DNA from: Lachnospiraceae bacterium | GTDB taxonomy: Bacteria; Bacillota; Clostridia; Lachnospirales; Lachnospiraceae | DNA length: 42,969 bases | NCBI GenBank assembly: GCA_022510705.1 | Contig: JAFLSX010000017.1 | Location: forward strand, 1-42,969 | Direction: 5' to 3' | Shown here: piece after piece, positions 32,659-41,434 of the stretch | Position numbering within the stretch: position 1 is the first letter of the stretch | Layout: every line of letters begins with the position of its first letter | Made by a program: the position numbers and the translations under genes | The notes under the pieces: generated by a model | What the model was told of the DNA's origin: nothing | What the model saw: the letters and a program-made list of their open reading frames with translations, nothing else | Database searches by the model: none

Positions 32659-34956
32659 ATGCCATCTCAATTTTTTGGATTGAACATTGCATATAAGGGA
32701 CTGCTTGCATCCAATGCAGCTTTAAATACCACTTCCAACAATATTGCCAATGTGCAGACAACAGGCTACAGCCGCCAGCAGGTGGTGCAGCAGGCCAGTG
32801 ACGCACTGAGAGTATTCCAGACTTACGGCTGCGCGGGCGCAGGTGTGGATACGCTGGCAATTGAACGTGTGCGGAACGAATTCTATGACCATAAGTTCTG
32901 GGAGGCCAATACCAATTACGGCCAGTTCAGCATGAAGTCCTACTACATGGCTCAGTTAGAGAACTATTTTGCGGACGACCAGTTCACTACCGGATTTAAG
33001 ACCATCTTTGACAGATTTATGGTACAGGGTCTGCAGGAGATCTTAAAGAATGCGGGATCTACAACTGCCAAAGCCCAGTTTGTAGGCTACGGTGACAACC
33101 TGACGGATTATTTTAACGAATTGGCTACCAACCTGGAAAAAGTACAGAAGGATGCCAACGACGAAATTAAAATGAGAGTGGATCAGATCAATTCCCTGGC
33201 TCAGGAAATTGCCACTCTGAATAAGCAGATCAATGTAATTGAGTTGACCGGCAGCAAGGCTAATGAGCTGCGTGACAGGAGAACTCTTCTGTTGGATCAG
33301 CTCTCCGAGATAGTGGATATTGAGACCCAGGAGATCCCCATCGTGGATAACAATAATCCTGACAGGGAAACCGGCGCACACCGTTTTCTGGTAAAGATCG
33401 GCGGTGGTCAGCTGCTTTTGGATACGGGCGAATATAACGAGCTGGAATGCGTGGCTCGTAAAAGTTATGAAAAGGTCAATCAGACAGATATCGATGGACT
33501 CTATGATGTGTACTGGAAGAACGGTGACCGGTTCAACCTTTACAATCCCCGTTTGGGCGGTGCGCTCCAGGGGCTGGTAGAGATGCGTGACGGTAACAAC
33601 GGCGAGAATTTCACCGGTACGGTTACAGGAACCGGCAGTAAGACGGTGACGGATCCTGACGGCGTTACCAGGAACCACGACACCGTAACCATACAGGTGG
33701 GTAAGAACTATCTGCAGGATTTGAACAAATGTAATCTTTCCGACAGCGGTGGAATCATCAATATCGGAAACCAGGAGTTCTACTATGATTCCTGGTCCTA
33801 TACCTGCACATATGATGACAACGGTGAGCCGGTGTACTCCTACACTTTCGTGCTTTCTAACAGTGAGTTAAACCCCAGGCACATTACCAACGACAGGGTG
33901 GGTAAAGTCGCTTCCATCGGAACAGGTATTGCCTATCAGGGTATTCCTTACTATATGAGTCAGATGAACGAGTGGGTACGTACTTTTGCTCAGAAGTTTA
34001 ACGATCTTTTGAACAGTGGATATGATGGTTACAATAAACGGGGCTGCAATATGTTTACCGGTAATCGTGCGGCGAACAGTGAGCAGTATGATTTCCCGGA
34101 TGAGTTCAGGTATGACTGGTATTATGGCAAGACCAGGGATGAAGTGCTGCAGAATCTGAAGGATACGTTCTACGACCAAATCTATGCAGATAAGTATATG
34201 GAGTTCTGGAACGAATCCTACAACAATGCCGACCTGACTCCCGACCAGGATGAAATTGATTCATTGGCTCAAGAATTAGAAGAGAAGTATCTGGAAGCGA
34301 ATCCGGATAAGACACCGGGTGATGTGACGCAGGAACAGCGCGATGAGTTTGCCAGACAGGCAAGAGAGCAGGTTACCAATGATACGATCAATGCCGCAAG
34401 AAAAGCGGCAGGTGAATATGCTGAGGAACAGATGAAGGATCCGGATGTGCTGGCACAGGTTGAGCAAGATGCGTTGGATGCTGCGGAAGCTTCTTTCGAC
34501 GGAACTTCCTTTACTATGAGCTCAACGGACGACAGCTACTATCGTCTGACTGCTAAGAATTTTGCAATCCTGTCGGCACTGATACAGGATGCGGACCTGT
34601 TAGCCACCAGAAAGAATGCCTCCGACGGTGTGGATCAATACGATCTGTTAACCGCTTTAGGAAAGATGGCAACTGACAAGAGCATGATGAGCTTCAGAGG
34701 CTGCAATGCCGGTGAGTTTTTACAGTGTATTCTCTCAGACGTGGCTTTGAATGCCAGCAATGCCAATACCTTCTGTGAAAATTACCGGAACATCACCACC
34801 ACCATTGATAACCAGAGAGAATCCATCTCCGGTGTAGATGAGGACGAGGAAGCGGTGAATCTGGTAAAATACCAGAATGGATATAATTTGGCTGCAAAGA
34901 TGGTACAGACTTTGACGGAAATATATGACAGACTTATTTTACAGACCGGTGTATAA
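32659..34956 (+). CDS. flgK: Flagellar hook-associated protein FlgK, copy 2 (enlarged)
   Basis: This is a second FlgK of 765 aa. The N-terminal D0 helix (FFGLNIAYKGLLASNAALNTTSNNIANVQTTGYSRQQV) and the C-terminal one (SISGVDEDEEAVNLVKYQNGYNLAAKMVQTLTEIYDRLIL) are intact, so it should assemble at the hook-filament junction. Residues ~499-613 are an extra acidic, helical, Gln/Glu/Ala-rich stretch (PDQDEIDSLAQELEEKY, EQRDEFARQAREQVTND) not expected in FlgK. The spacing and conserved order (flgN-flgK-flgK-flgL) show it is under the same control as copy 1. AAAGGAGGG precedes the ATG. Copy 1 and copy 2 are too different for a recent duplication. Confidence 0.92.
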   Translation: MPSQFFGLNIAYKGLLASNAALNTTSNNIANVQTTGYSRQQVVQQASDALRVFQTYGCAGAGVDTLAIERVRNEFYDHKFWEANTNYGQFSMKSYYMAQLENYFADDQFTTGFKTIFDRFMVQGLQEILKNAGSTTAKAQFVGYGDNLTDYFNELATNLEKVQKDANDEIKMRVDQINSLAQEIATLNKQINVIELTGSKANELRDRRTLLLDQLSEIVDIETQEIPIVDNNNPDRETGAHRFLVKIGGGQLLLDTGEYNELECVARKSYEKVNQTDIDGLYDVYWKNGDRFNLYNPRLGGALQGLVEMRDGNNGENFTGTVTGTGSKTVTDPDGVTRNHDTVTIQVGKNYLQDLNKCNLSDSGGIINIGNQEFYYDSWSYTCTYDDNGEPVYSYTFVLSNSELNPRHITNDRVGKVASIGTGIAYQGIPYYMSQMNEWVRTFAQKFNDLLNSGYDGYNKRGCNMFTGNRAANSEQYDFPDEFRYDWYYGKTRDEVLQNLKDTFYDQIYADKYMEFWNESYNNADLTPDQDEIDSLAQELEEKYLEANPDKTPGDVTQEQRDEFARQAREQVTNDTINAARKAAGEYAEEQMKDPDVLAQVEQDALDAAEASFDGTSFTMSSTDDSYYRLTAKNFAILSALIQDADLLATRKNASDGVDQYDLLTALGKMATDKSMMSFRGCNAGEFLQCILSDVALNASNANTFCENYRNITTTIDNQRESISGVDEDEEAVNLVKYQNGYNLAAKMVQTLTEIYDRLILQTGV

Positions 34957-34976
34957 GGTCAGGAAGGAGAACCCGA

Positions 34977-36551
34977 ATGCGTATTACTAACAAGATTATG
35001 CAGAATAACAATCTGACCAATATCAATCATAACAAAATCATTCAGGATAGGCTGAGTACACAGATGTCCACTCAGAAGAAAGTCAGCAAGCCTTCTGATG
35101 ACCCGGTTGTAGCAATCCGTGCTCTGCGTCTTCGTACCAATGTGACGGAGGCTACTCAGTATTACAGCAAGAATATTCCCGATGCGAATAGCTGGCTGGA
35201 TGTAACGGAGGGTGCTCTGCAGAATCTCTCCAAAGTACTGACCAGTATGATCAGCCAGTGTACCAAGGGTGCCAACGGGGATTTGACCTCTGCGGACAGA
35301 GAAATTATTTTAGAGCAGTTAAAAGCCCTGCGGGATGAGATTTATTCCACTGCGGATGTGGACTATGCCGGAAGATATGTATTTGCAGGTTATCGTACAG
35401 ATACTTCCATCAGTTTTCCTGCGAAGCAGCAAAAGCATTACGAAATCACCCAGCAGATGGATAATGACGCCATTGACAGCGTGACCTACGTAAAGACAAC
35501 CTCCGGCAATGGAGGAGCAGGGGATGTTCGGGACATGGACGTCACCAACTACGAAGGTATTACAGTAACAGAGGACGATATAGAGGCTGTGGAGGTACAC
35601 AGAATCCGGCTGGCCTATAAGAATCTGGACGGAGAAGCACCTACGATCAGCCATGTGACGGGCAGGGATGCGGACGGTAATTTGATAACCGAGGATTTGG
35701 GCCCCACTACCATAGTACATTCCTATGACACGCCCAACGCTTATGAACTGGCAGCAAATGATCCGGACGGTATCTATTTTGTTCCCGAAACCGGTGAGTT
35801 GATCTTAGGTGACAATGTTTATAACCAGATGATGTCCTATAAGGATCAGGCTTCCACATCTTCCGTAAATGAATCGGAAATTCGTATCACTTATGAGAAG
35901 ACCAACTGGGAAAAAGGAGATTTGCGTCCTGAGCATTACTATGCATGCTCTGCCACGGACGATATAAACGGCACCATCGACTACAATCAGGACTATCTGG
36001 AAGGTATTGATGTAGCAAAGCAGGTTATCGAATATGATGTTGGCTTCAACCAGAAGATTCGGGTAAATACCACTGCTGACGAATGCTTTGATCCGAATAT
36101 CGGCAGGGAAGTGGACGATCTGATCAATGCATTGGAAGATCTGCAGAGCCTGGAGAAAATAGTAAACGGTCTGGAAGGACTGCTGGAAAACGAAACGGAT
36201 GAAGGCAAGATAGCTACGTTGGAGTCCAGACTCAAAGCAGCCAATAAGTCCCTGACCCTTGTGAAGGATAAGGTACAGAAGATGTTTGAACGCGGCATCA
36301 CTGTGTTCCAGGGATATCTGGATGATGCCAATCTGGCAATTACCAATTGCGGTACCAGAAGTTCCAAGTTAGAGCTGATAGAGAACCGTATGATGAACCA
36401 GAAGACTACTTATGAAACCTTGCAGTCGGAGAATGAGGATGTTGATATTACGGAAGTGGCGATCAACTTAAACAGTGCAGAGTTGACCTACGAAGCGTCG
36501 CTGATGGCAACCGGTAAGGTTATGCAGACCAGTCTGTTGAATTTCATATAA
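34977..36551 (+). CDS. flgL: Flagellar hook-associated protein FlgL
   Basis: FlgL (HAP3) is the second junction protein and contacts flagellin. The 524-aa protein has the flagellin-like N-terminus (MRITNKIMQNNNLTNINHN, SKPSDDPVVAIRALRLRTNV) and C-terminus (TTYETLQSENEDVDITEVAINLNSAELTYEASLMATGKVMQ, SLLNFI). It is much longer than the ~300 aa of Bacillus FlgL; the centre (~170-330) is a large variable domain, acidic and strand-rich, presumably surface-exposed. GGAAGGAG precedes the ATG. It lies 20 bases after flgK copy 2. Confidence 0.93.
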   Translation: MRITNKIMQNNNLTNINHNKIIQDRLSTQMSTQKKVSKPSDDPVVAIRALRLRTNVTEATQYYSKNIPDANSWLDVTEGALQNLSKVLTSMISQCTKGANGDLTSADREIILEQLKALRDEIYSTADVDYAGRYVFAGYRTDTSISFPAKQQKHYEITQQMDNDAIDSVTYVKTTSGNGGAGDVRDMDVTNYEGITVTEDDIEAVEVHRIRLAYKNLDGEAPTISHVTGRDADGNLITEDLGPTTIVHSYDTPNAYELAANDPDGIYFVPETGELILGDNVYNQMMSYKDQASTSSVNESEIRITYEKTNWEKGDLRPEHYYACSATDDINGTIDYNQDYLEGIDVAKQVIEYDVGFNQKIRVNTTADECFDPNIGREVDDLINALEDLQSLEKIVNGLEGLLENETDEGKIATLESRLKAANKSLTLVKDKVQKMFERGITVFQGYLDDANLAITNCGTRSSKLELIENRMMNQKTTYETLQSENEDVDITEVAINLNSAELTYEASLMATGKVMQTSLLNFI

Positions 36552-36583
36552 TTAGCTGTCTGAGAACAGCGGAAAGAGGAGCT

Positions 36584-37042
36584 ATGAAGGTAAATACTAA
36601 AATCTTTGGGGAAGTTGACATTGAGGACGATAAGCTCATAGAATTCACCGGCGGCATTGTCGGATTTCCGGAGCTGACTACGTTTGCCTTAATCCATGAT
36701 GAGGAAAAGGGTGTGAATACCGGTATCCGCTGGCTGCAGTCCATGCAGGAACCCGCATTTGCCATGCCGGTTATGGACCCCTTAAATGTGATGTCAGACT
36801 ACAATCCCGAAGTGGAGGATGAACTGTTAAAGGATTTAGGGGAGTTAAATGAAGAGAATCTGTTGGTATTGGTGACGGTAACGGTACCCTCCGACTTGAC
36901 AAAGATGAGCGTCAATTTAAAGGGACCCATCATTATCAATGCCCAGACACGTAAGGCTTGCCAGGTTATCGTGGAAGGTGATGAGTATGCTGTGAAATAC
37001 CTCATCTACGATATTTTGAAAGCCGGAAAGGCAGGTGAGTAA
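36584..37042 (+). CDS. fliW: Flagellar assembly factor FliW
   Basis: FliW binds CsrA and blocks its RNA-binding activity, and is itself titrated by flagellin: when flagellin is exported, FliW is freed, inhibits CsrA, and flagellin translation resumes. The 152-aa protein has the usual length and the family pattern: INTKIFGEVDIEDDKL-type start, FTGGIVGFPEL near residue 25, GIRWLQSMQEPAFAMPV near residue 45, and KGPIIINAQTRKACQVIVEGDEY near residue 115. GAGGAG precedes the ATG. It ends one base before the csrA ATG. Confidence 0.95.
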   Translation: MKVNTKIFGEVDIEDDKLIEFTGGIVGFPELTTFALIHDEEKGVNTGIRWLQSMQEPAFAMPVMDPLNVMSDYNPEVEDELLKDLGELNEENLLVLVTVTVPSDLTKMSVNLKGPIIINAQTRKACQVIVEGDEYAVKYLIYDILKAGKAGE

Positions 37043-37043
37043 G

Positions 37044-37262
37044 ATGCTTGCTTTATCCAGAAAAAAGAATGAAGCTATCATTATTAACAACAATATTGAG
37101 ATTTCTATCCTGGAAGTAAAGGGTGATCAGGTAAAGGTTGGCATCACTGCACCTAAGGAAGTGCCCGTATACCGCAAAGAGGTATATTTACAGATTCAGG
37201 AAGCCAACAAGGCTGCCGCCGATACGGCCGGACTGGATGCTTTAAAGAACCTGTTAGATTAA
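37044..37262 (+). CDS. csrA: Carbon storage regulator CsrA
   Basis: CsrA is a small dimeric RNA-binding protein that represses translation by covering GGA-containing hairpins and SD sequences. From the ATG at 37044 it is 72 aa and begins MLALSRKKNEAIIINN; the core GDQVKVGITAPKEVPVYRKEVYLQIQ contains the conserved GI-AP---PV-R-E motif and Arg important for RNA binding. An in-frame GTG at 37035 overlaps fliW, but the AGGTGA SD (37033-37038) and the conserved ML start favour 37044. The fliW-csrA pair is translationally coupled. The likely target is the flagellin leader at the end of the window. Confidence 0.96.
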   Translation: MLALSRKKNEAIIINNNIEISILEVKGDQVKVGITAPKEVPVYRKEVYLQIQEANKAAADTAGLDALKNLLD

Positions 37263-37273
37263 GAATATGTAAT

Positions 37274-37320
37274 AAGCTGCTGTCACAGGCAAGAGCACTG
37301 CGGCAGCAGCTTTAATTTTT
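37274..37320 (+). terminator. Rho-independent terminator after csrA
   Basis: AAGCTGCTG (37274-37282) pairs with CAGCAGCTT (37304-37312) around a 21-nt loop, followed by TAATTTTT. Confidence 0.85.
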
Positions 37321-37361
37321 TCTAAATTTTTTCTGAAAATCATAATTTTCTTAAAAACCTC

Positions 37362-37389
37362 TAAACTTCCTGGACCACTTAACCGATAA
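37362..37389 (+). promoter_or_regulatory. Sigma-28-like promoter for the flaG-fliD-fliS operon
   Basis: TAAA (37362-37365), 17 bp, CCGATAA (37383-37389). The -10 matches six of seven SigD positions and fully matches the enteric FliA form; the spacer is one base longer than usual. It lies 47 bases before the flaG ATG. Confidence 0.7.
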
Positions 37390-37435
37390 ATATCCTAGAA
37401 AACTCATAATGACGATTCACACGGAGGTGAGAAAA

Positions 37436-37867
37436 ATGGCAATTGAACCATTAGGAAGTATCATGACTGTACAGGCTCAGACCCAGGTACAGCCCAAACC
37501 GGCAGCACAGCCTGCCAGATCCGCGGCAGAATACACGGAGGTTACTGCTCAGGAAAGCGCCCAGTCGATTGACGGGACCATCAGTATTGTGGAAGGCTCT
37601 CAAGGGAAAGCTGATTCCAACAATCAGGGCAATGAAAACAGACAGCCAACCAATGAGCAGATTAAAAAAGCTGTGGAGACTCTGAATAAGAAGATGACTA
37701 ATTCGGAAGCCGTTTTCGGTATTCATGAGAAGACCAACAGAGTAACCATTAAAATCGTTGACAAGGATACCAAGGAAGTGATCAAAGAGCTTCCTCCCGA
37801 GAAGACTTTGGACATGATCGCCAAGGTATGGGAGTTGGCGGGTATTCTTGTGGATGAAAGACGTTAG
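37436..37867 (+). CDS. flaG: Flagellar protein FlaG
   Basis: FlaG is a small cytoplasmic or exported protein that usually precedes fliD and influences filament length. The ATG at 37436 gives 143 aa with ACGGAGGTG correctly spaced; the longer frame from 37409 would bury that SD. The N-terminal half is low-complexity, Gln/Ala/Pro-rich (QTQVQPKPAAQPARSAA). The conserved FlaG domain is C-terminal: IKKAVETLNKKMTNSEAVF, KIVDKDTKEVIKELPPEKTLDMIAKVWELAGILVD. Confidence 0.9.
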   Translation: MAIEPLGSIMTVQAQTQVQPKPAAQPARSAAEYTEVTAQESAQSIDGTISIVEGSQGKADSNNQGNENRQPTNEQIKKAVETLNKKMTNSEAVFGIHEKTNRVTIKIVDKDTKEVIKELPPEKTLDMIAKVWELAGILVDERR

Positions 37868-37880
37868 GAGGTAACATTTC

Positions 37881-39389
37881 ATGGCAATGAGAATAACAGG
37901 CATGAATTCCGGTCTGGATACCGAAAGTATCATCCAGGAATTGGTTGCCGCTAAACGAACCAAGGTAGATAAGGCAAAGAAACAGCAGACTTCACTGCAG
38001 TGGAAGCAGGATATCTGGAAGGACTTAAATACCAAGTTAAAGAACTTACAGAGCAAGTATCTGTCCAATATGCGTTTTACTTCTGAATATAATAAGCTGA
38101 CCACCACACTCTCCAAGAGCGGCGTAGCCAGCGTTGTTACCGGTTCCAATGCAGTGAAAGGTCAGCAGACTCTGAAAGTAAATGAGTTGGCAAAGACTGC
38201 ATACCTGACCGGTGCCGAAGTGAAGAGCAATGACGGCAGCAAGCTGACCGCACTTTCCAAACTCAGCGACTTGGCTAATTTTTCCGCTGAAGAGGGTGCA
38301 GAAGGCACCATCAGCTTAAAGGCCGGTAGCAAGACCGTAGATATCACGGTAAATGCGGATACCACGATTTCCGATATTTTAAGTCAGGCCAAAGCCGCAG
38401 GCTTAAATGCAAGCTTTGACGCAAAACAGCAGAGATTCTTTATTAGTGCAAAGAATACCGGTGAAGACAGTGACTTCAGCTTTTCCGCAACCGGACTGGG
38501 TGAAGACGCGCTTAACGCACTTGGACTTACCAAAGAATCAGGCGCTTCCAAGATAGACGGACAGAACGCTGTAATTGAATTAAATGGCGCTACTTTTAAG
38601 AGCAGCAACAATGTATTTGAGATCAACGGCATGACCATTACCGCACAGGCAGTAACAAACGGCGAGGAAATTACGCTGAATACGGCTACCGATACCAGCG
38701 GCGTCTATGATACGATCAAGAATTTCCTAAAGGAATACAATGCGATCATCAACGAGATGGATAAGCTGTACAATGCGGCTTCAGCAAAGGACTATCAGCC
38801 TCTGACGGATGATGAGAAGGACGCTATGTCGGAAAGGGAGATTGATGAATGGGAGACCAAGATCAAGGATTCCCTGCTGCGCCGCGACAGCAATCTGAAC
38901 ACGGTGAGCAGCGCACTTAAGAGCGTGATGTCTGCAGGCATTGAGATAAAGGGCAGGACTATGTATCTCTCCGACTTTGGTATCAATACACTGAGCTATT
39001 TTGCGTCTGCAGACAATGAGAAGTATGCTTACCATATCGACGGAGATCCGGACGACGACAGTACCTCCGGTAACGAGGATAAGCTGAGTGCTCTGATCGC
39101 CTCCGATCCGGATACAGTAACTGCTTTCTTTACCAAGCTCTCTCAGAACCTGTATGATAAGATGACTGATCTTTCTACGTCTGTAGACGGTTACAGAAGT
39201 TTCGGTAACTTCTTTGATGATAAGAAGATGAAGGCGGATTACGATGATTACACCAAAAAGATCAAGGAGCTGGAAGAAAAGCTGACGGCTTACGAGGATA
39301 AATGGTATGCTAAGTTCGGTAAAATGGAGACTGCTATGGCAAAGATGCAGTCCAATATGAGTGCAGTAACCAGTTTATTGGGAGGTTGA
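37881..39389 (+). CDS. fliD: Flagellar filament cap protein FliD
   Basis: FliD (HAP2) caps the filament and directs flagellin polymerisation. At 502 aa it has a typical length. The N-terminal domain has RITGMNSGLDTESIIQELVA, KTKVDKAKKQQ-like basic coiled coil and VNELAKTAYLTGAEV. The C-terminal coiled coil (YTKKIKELEEKLTAYEDKWYAKFGKMETAMAKMQSNMS) includes the usual RY/WY-KF-ME-A--KM-S pattern ending near SLLGG. AGGAGG precedes the ATG, and it lies 13 bases after flaG. FliS and the FliT-like chaperone follow directly. Confidence 0.96.
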   Translation: MAMRITGMNSGLDTESIIQELVAAKRTKVDKAKKQQTSLQWKQDIWKDLNTKLKNLQSKYLSNMRFTSEYNKLTTTLSKSGVASVVTGSNAVKGQQTLKVNELAKTAYLTGAEVKSNDGSKLTALSKLSDLANFSAEEGAEGTISLKAGSKTVDITVNADTTISDILSQAKAAGLNASFDAKQQRFFISAKNTGEDSDFSFSATGLGEDALNALGLTKESGASKIDGQNAVIELNGATFKSSNNVFEINGMTITAQAVTNGEEITLNTATDTSGVYDTIKNFLKEYNAIINEMDKLYNAASAKDYQPLTDDEKDAMSEREIDEWETKIKDSLLRRDSNLNTVSSALKSVMSAGIEIKGRTMYLSDFGINTLSYFASADNEKYAYHIDGDPDDDSTSGNEDKLSALIASDPDTVTAFFTKLSQNLYDKMTDLSTSVDGYRSFGNFFDDKKMKADYDDYTKKIKELEEKLTAYEDKWYAKFGKMETAMAKMQSNMSAVTSLLGG

Positions 39390-39393
39390 TGAA

Positions 39394-39780
39394 ATGGCAT
39401 TGCCTAATGCGTATGCCCACTACAATAATAGCAAGGTGCTGACCGCCTCTCCGGCGGAACTGACCCTGATGCTCTATGAAGGGGCTATCAAATTTTGTAA
39501 CATTGCGATTACAGCGGTGGAAAACAAAGATATCCCCAAGGCTCATGAAAATATCGTTAAGGTAGAGCGCATTATAGACTATCTCAGGCAGACTTTGGAT
39601 ATGAAGTACGAGGTGGCTCAAGATTTTGATAATATCTACAGCTATTTGGGTCAGCGACTTGTTGAGGGTAATCTCTCAAAGGACAAGGAAGTTCTGGAAG
39701 AGGTATGCGGGCATCTGCGTTCCGTGCGTGACACCTGGAAAGAGGTTATGCGATTGAACAACCAGAAAGGTGCCGAATGA
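39394..39780 (+). CDS. fliS: Flagellin export chaperone FliS
   Basis: FliS binds the C-terminus of flagellin, prevents polymerisation in the cytosol and hands it to the export gate. The 128-aa helical protein has NAYAHYNNSKVLTASPAELTLMLYEGAIKF at the N-terminus and YLGQRLVEGNLSKDKEVLEEV, LRSVRDTWKEVMRL at the C-terminus, both conserved in FliS. GGGAGG precedes the ATG, which is four bases after the fliD stop. Its stop overlaps the start of the next gene. Confidence 0.96.
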   Translation: MALPNAYAHYNNSKVLTASPAELTLMLYEGAIKFCNIAITAVENKDIPKAHENIVKVERIIDYLRQTLDMKYEVAQDFDNIYSYLGQRLVEGNLSKDKEVLEEVCGHLRSVRDTWKEVMRLNNQKGAE

Positions 39781-40253
39781 TGGATAATTATTTGGAAATA
39801 TTGGAAGACAGCCTGAAGCAGAAGTCAGTGATTCTGGATAAGATTACGGAGTATAACGGCAAGCAGGAAGCTCTCTTAAAGCAGGAGAAAATGTCCTTGG
39901 AGGACTTTGACTTCTACATGGAACAGAAGGATGAGCTGATTGAGCAGTTAGGCAGGCTGGATGACGGTTTTGAAACCCTCTATGAACGTATCAGACAGCA
40001 GCTGCAGGAGAACAAAGATGCTCATAAGGAGCAGATCGGACGCCTGCAGCGGCTGATTACCCAGGTGACGGAGAAGAGTGTGTCCATTCAGGCACAGGAA
40101 ACCCGTAACAAGAAACTGGTCGAGGAGTATCTTGCCAGGGAAAAGCAGCAGCTGGGTCAGGACAGGCAGACTTCCAAGGCAGCTTATGACTACTATAAAA
40201 GTATGAGTAATGCCGGTGCGGTGATGCCGCAGTTTATGGATCAAAAAAAGTAG
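39777..40253 (+). CDS. FliT/FlgN-like flagellar chaperone
   Basis: This is a 158-aa, almost fully helical and highly charged protein (DNYLEILEDSLKQKSVILDKITEYNGKQEALLK, DDGFETLYERIRQQLQENKDAHKEQIGRL). Its position right after fliS and its coiled-coil pattern match FliT, the FliD chaperone, or a FlgN-type protein; sequence alone cannot separate these. It overlaps the fliS stop (ATGATGG), so two adjacent ATGs (39777, 39780) are both possible. It ends 9 bases before a glycosyltransferase gene. Confidence 0.8.
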   Translation: MMDNYLEILEDSLKQKSVILDKITEYNGKQEALLKQEKMSLEDFDFYMEQKDELIEQLGRLDDGFETLYERIRQQLQENKDAHKEQIGRLQRLITQVTEKSVSIQAQETRNKKLVEEYLAREKQQLGQDRQTSKAAYDYYKSMSNAGAVMPQFMDQKK

Positions 40254-40262
40254 GAGTGACAA

Positions 40263-41432
40263 ATGAAAATCCTATACATGAACTGGGACAGCTACGGGAA
40301 TCTGGATATGCAGGCGGCCCTTAAGAAACAGGGCTATGAGCTGTCAATCTATTATTTTTCAACCAAAACAGACAGAAATGATGCTGTCTTTGAGGAGGAT
40401 TTGGGGCAGAGCATTCGTGCTTTTGCCCCTGATTTTGTGTTCTCCTTTAACTATTTTCCGGTGATTTCCAAGGTCTGTAACCGATGTGACGTTACATATG
40501 TATCCTGGGTGTACGACAATCCTCAGATTGCTCTATACTCATACACGACGGCGAATCCCTGTAACCGTATTTTTGTGTTTGACAAACAGGAGTATCTGTT
40601 CTTTCAGAGTAATGGTATTCACACAGTACATTATCTGCCGTTAGCTACCAATCCTGACAGGCTGCACCCGAAGGAGCGTGCCGCAGCACCGGGGCGGAAG
40701 GCGGAGATTTCCTTTGTGGGCTCGCTCTACACAGAGCCTAAGCATCAGTTATATGCGAGACTGCAGGATATCACACCCTACACTAGGGGCTACCTGGATG
40801 CCTTGCTGCAGGCTCAAAAGCGAATTTACGGCTATACTTTTATAGAGGAATTATTGAGCGGGAGTATTTTAGAGGATTTGAAAAAGGCCTGTCCCTGTCC
40901 GCCCAACTATGACGGCGTGGAGTCACAGGAATATATTTACAGTAACTATTTTCTGCTCCGTCAGGTGACAGCTATGGAGCGTGAGGAAATCATCCGGCTG
41001 CTATCACGAAAATACCCCCTTCATCTCTACACCAACGACAGAAGCTACACCTGTGGGGGCTGTACCAATCACGGTCCGGTGGACTACTATACGGAGGCGT
41101 CCCGGATCTTTTACGGCAGCAAGATCAATTTAAACATCACCCTGCGCAGCATCAAGAGCGGCATTCCCCTGCGGGCATTTGACATCATGGGAAGCGGAGG
41201 TTTTCTGCTCACAAACTATCAGGAGGATTTTCTTGATTTCTTTGAACCGGATGTGGATTTTGTCTATTATAGCAGTATGGACAATCTGATGGACAAGGTG
41301 GAATATTATCTGTCGCATGAGCGGGAGAGGCAGGAGATTGCGAAAAACGGTTGCGAGAAGGTGCGGCGGGAACATACTTTTGAAGCCCGGATTCCCATAT
41401 TATTTGAAAATACAGAAAAGGTAAAGGGATGA
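40263..41432 (+). CDS. DUF3880/CgeB-like glycosyltransferase, copy 3
   Basis: This 389-aa GT-B-like protein is the third paralogue in the window. It begins MKILYMNWDSYGNLD and has FNYFPVISKVC, SWVYDNPQ, EISFVGSLYTEPKH, SKINLNITLRSIKSGIPLRAFDIMGSGGF and YYLSHERERQEIAKNG. AGGAG overlaps the stop of the FliT-like gene, so it is co-transcribed with fliD-fliS. Location between the flagellin chaperones and the flagellin gene makes flagellin, or a glycan put on flagellin, the most likely acceptor. That acceptor is inference; the fold is well supported. Confidence 0.87.
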   Translation: MKILYMNWDSYGNLDMQAALKKQGYELSIYYFSTKTDRNDAVFEEDLGQSIRAFAPDFVFSFNYFPVISKVCNRCDVTYVSWVYDNPQIALYSYTTANPCNRIFVFDKQEYLFFQSNGIHTVHYLPLATNPDRLHPKERAAAPGRKAEISFVGSLYTEPKHQLYARLQDITPYTRGYLDALLQAQKRIYGYTFIEELLSGSILEDLKKACPCPPNYDGVESQEYIYSNYFLLRQVTAMEREEIIRLLSRKYPLHLYTNDRSYTCGGCTNHGPVDYYTEASRIFYGSKINLNITLRSIKSGIPLRAFDIMGSGGFLLTNYQEDFLDFFEPDVDFVYYSSMDNLMDKVEYYLSHERERQEIAKNGCEKVRREHTFEARIPILFENTEKVKG

Positions 41433-41434
41433 TT

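Noticed and set aside
36552..36583. CsrA site in the fliW leader (two GGA triplets next to a 5-bp hairpin)
   Set aside because: The GGAs are outside the hairpin loop and are explained by a normal Shine-Dalgarno; too weak to claim autoregulation.
37451..38149. 232-codon minus-strand open frame across flaG and fliD
   Set aside because: It crosses an intergenic SD and two clear flagellar genes; its sequence is low in recognisable structure.
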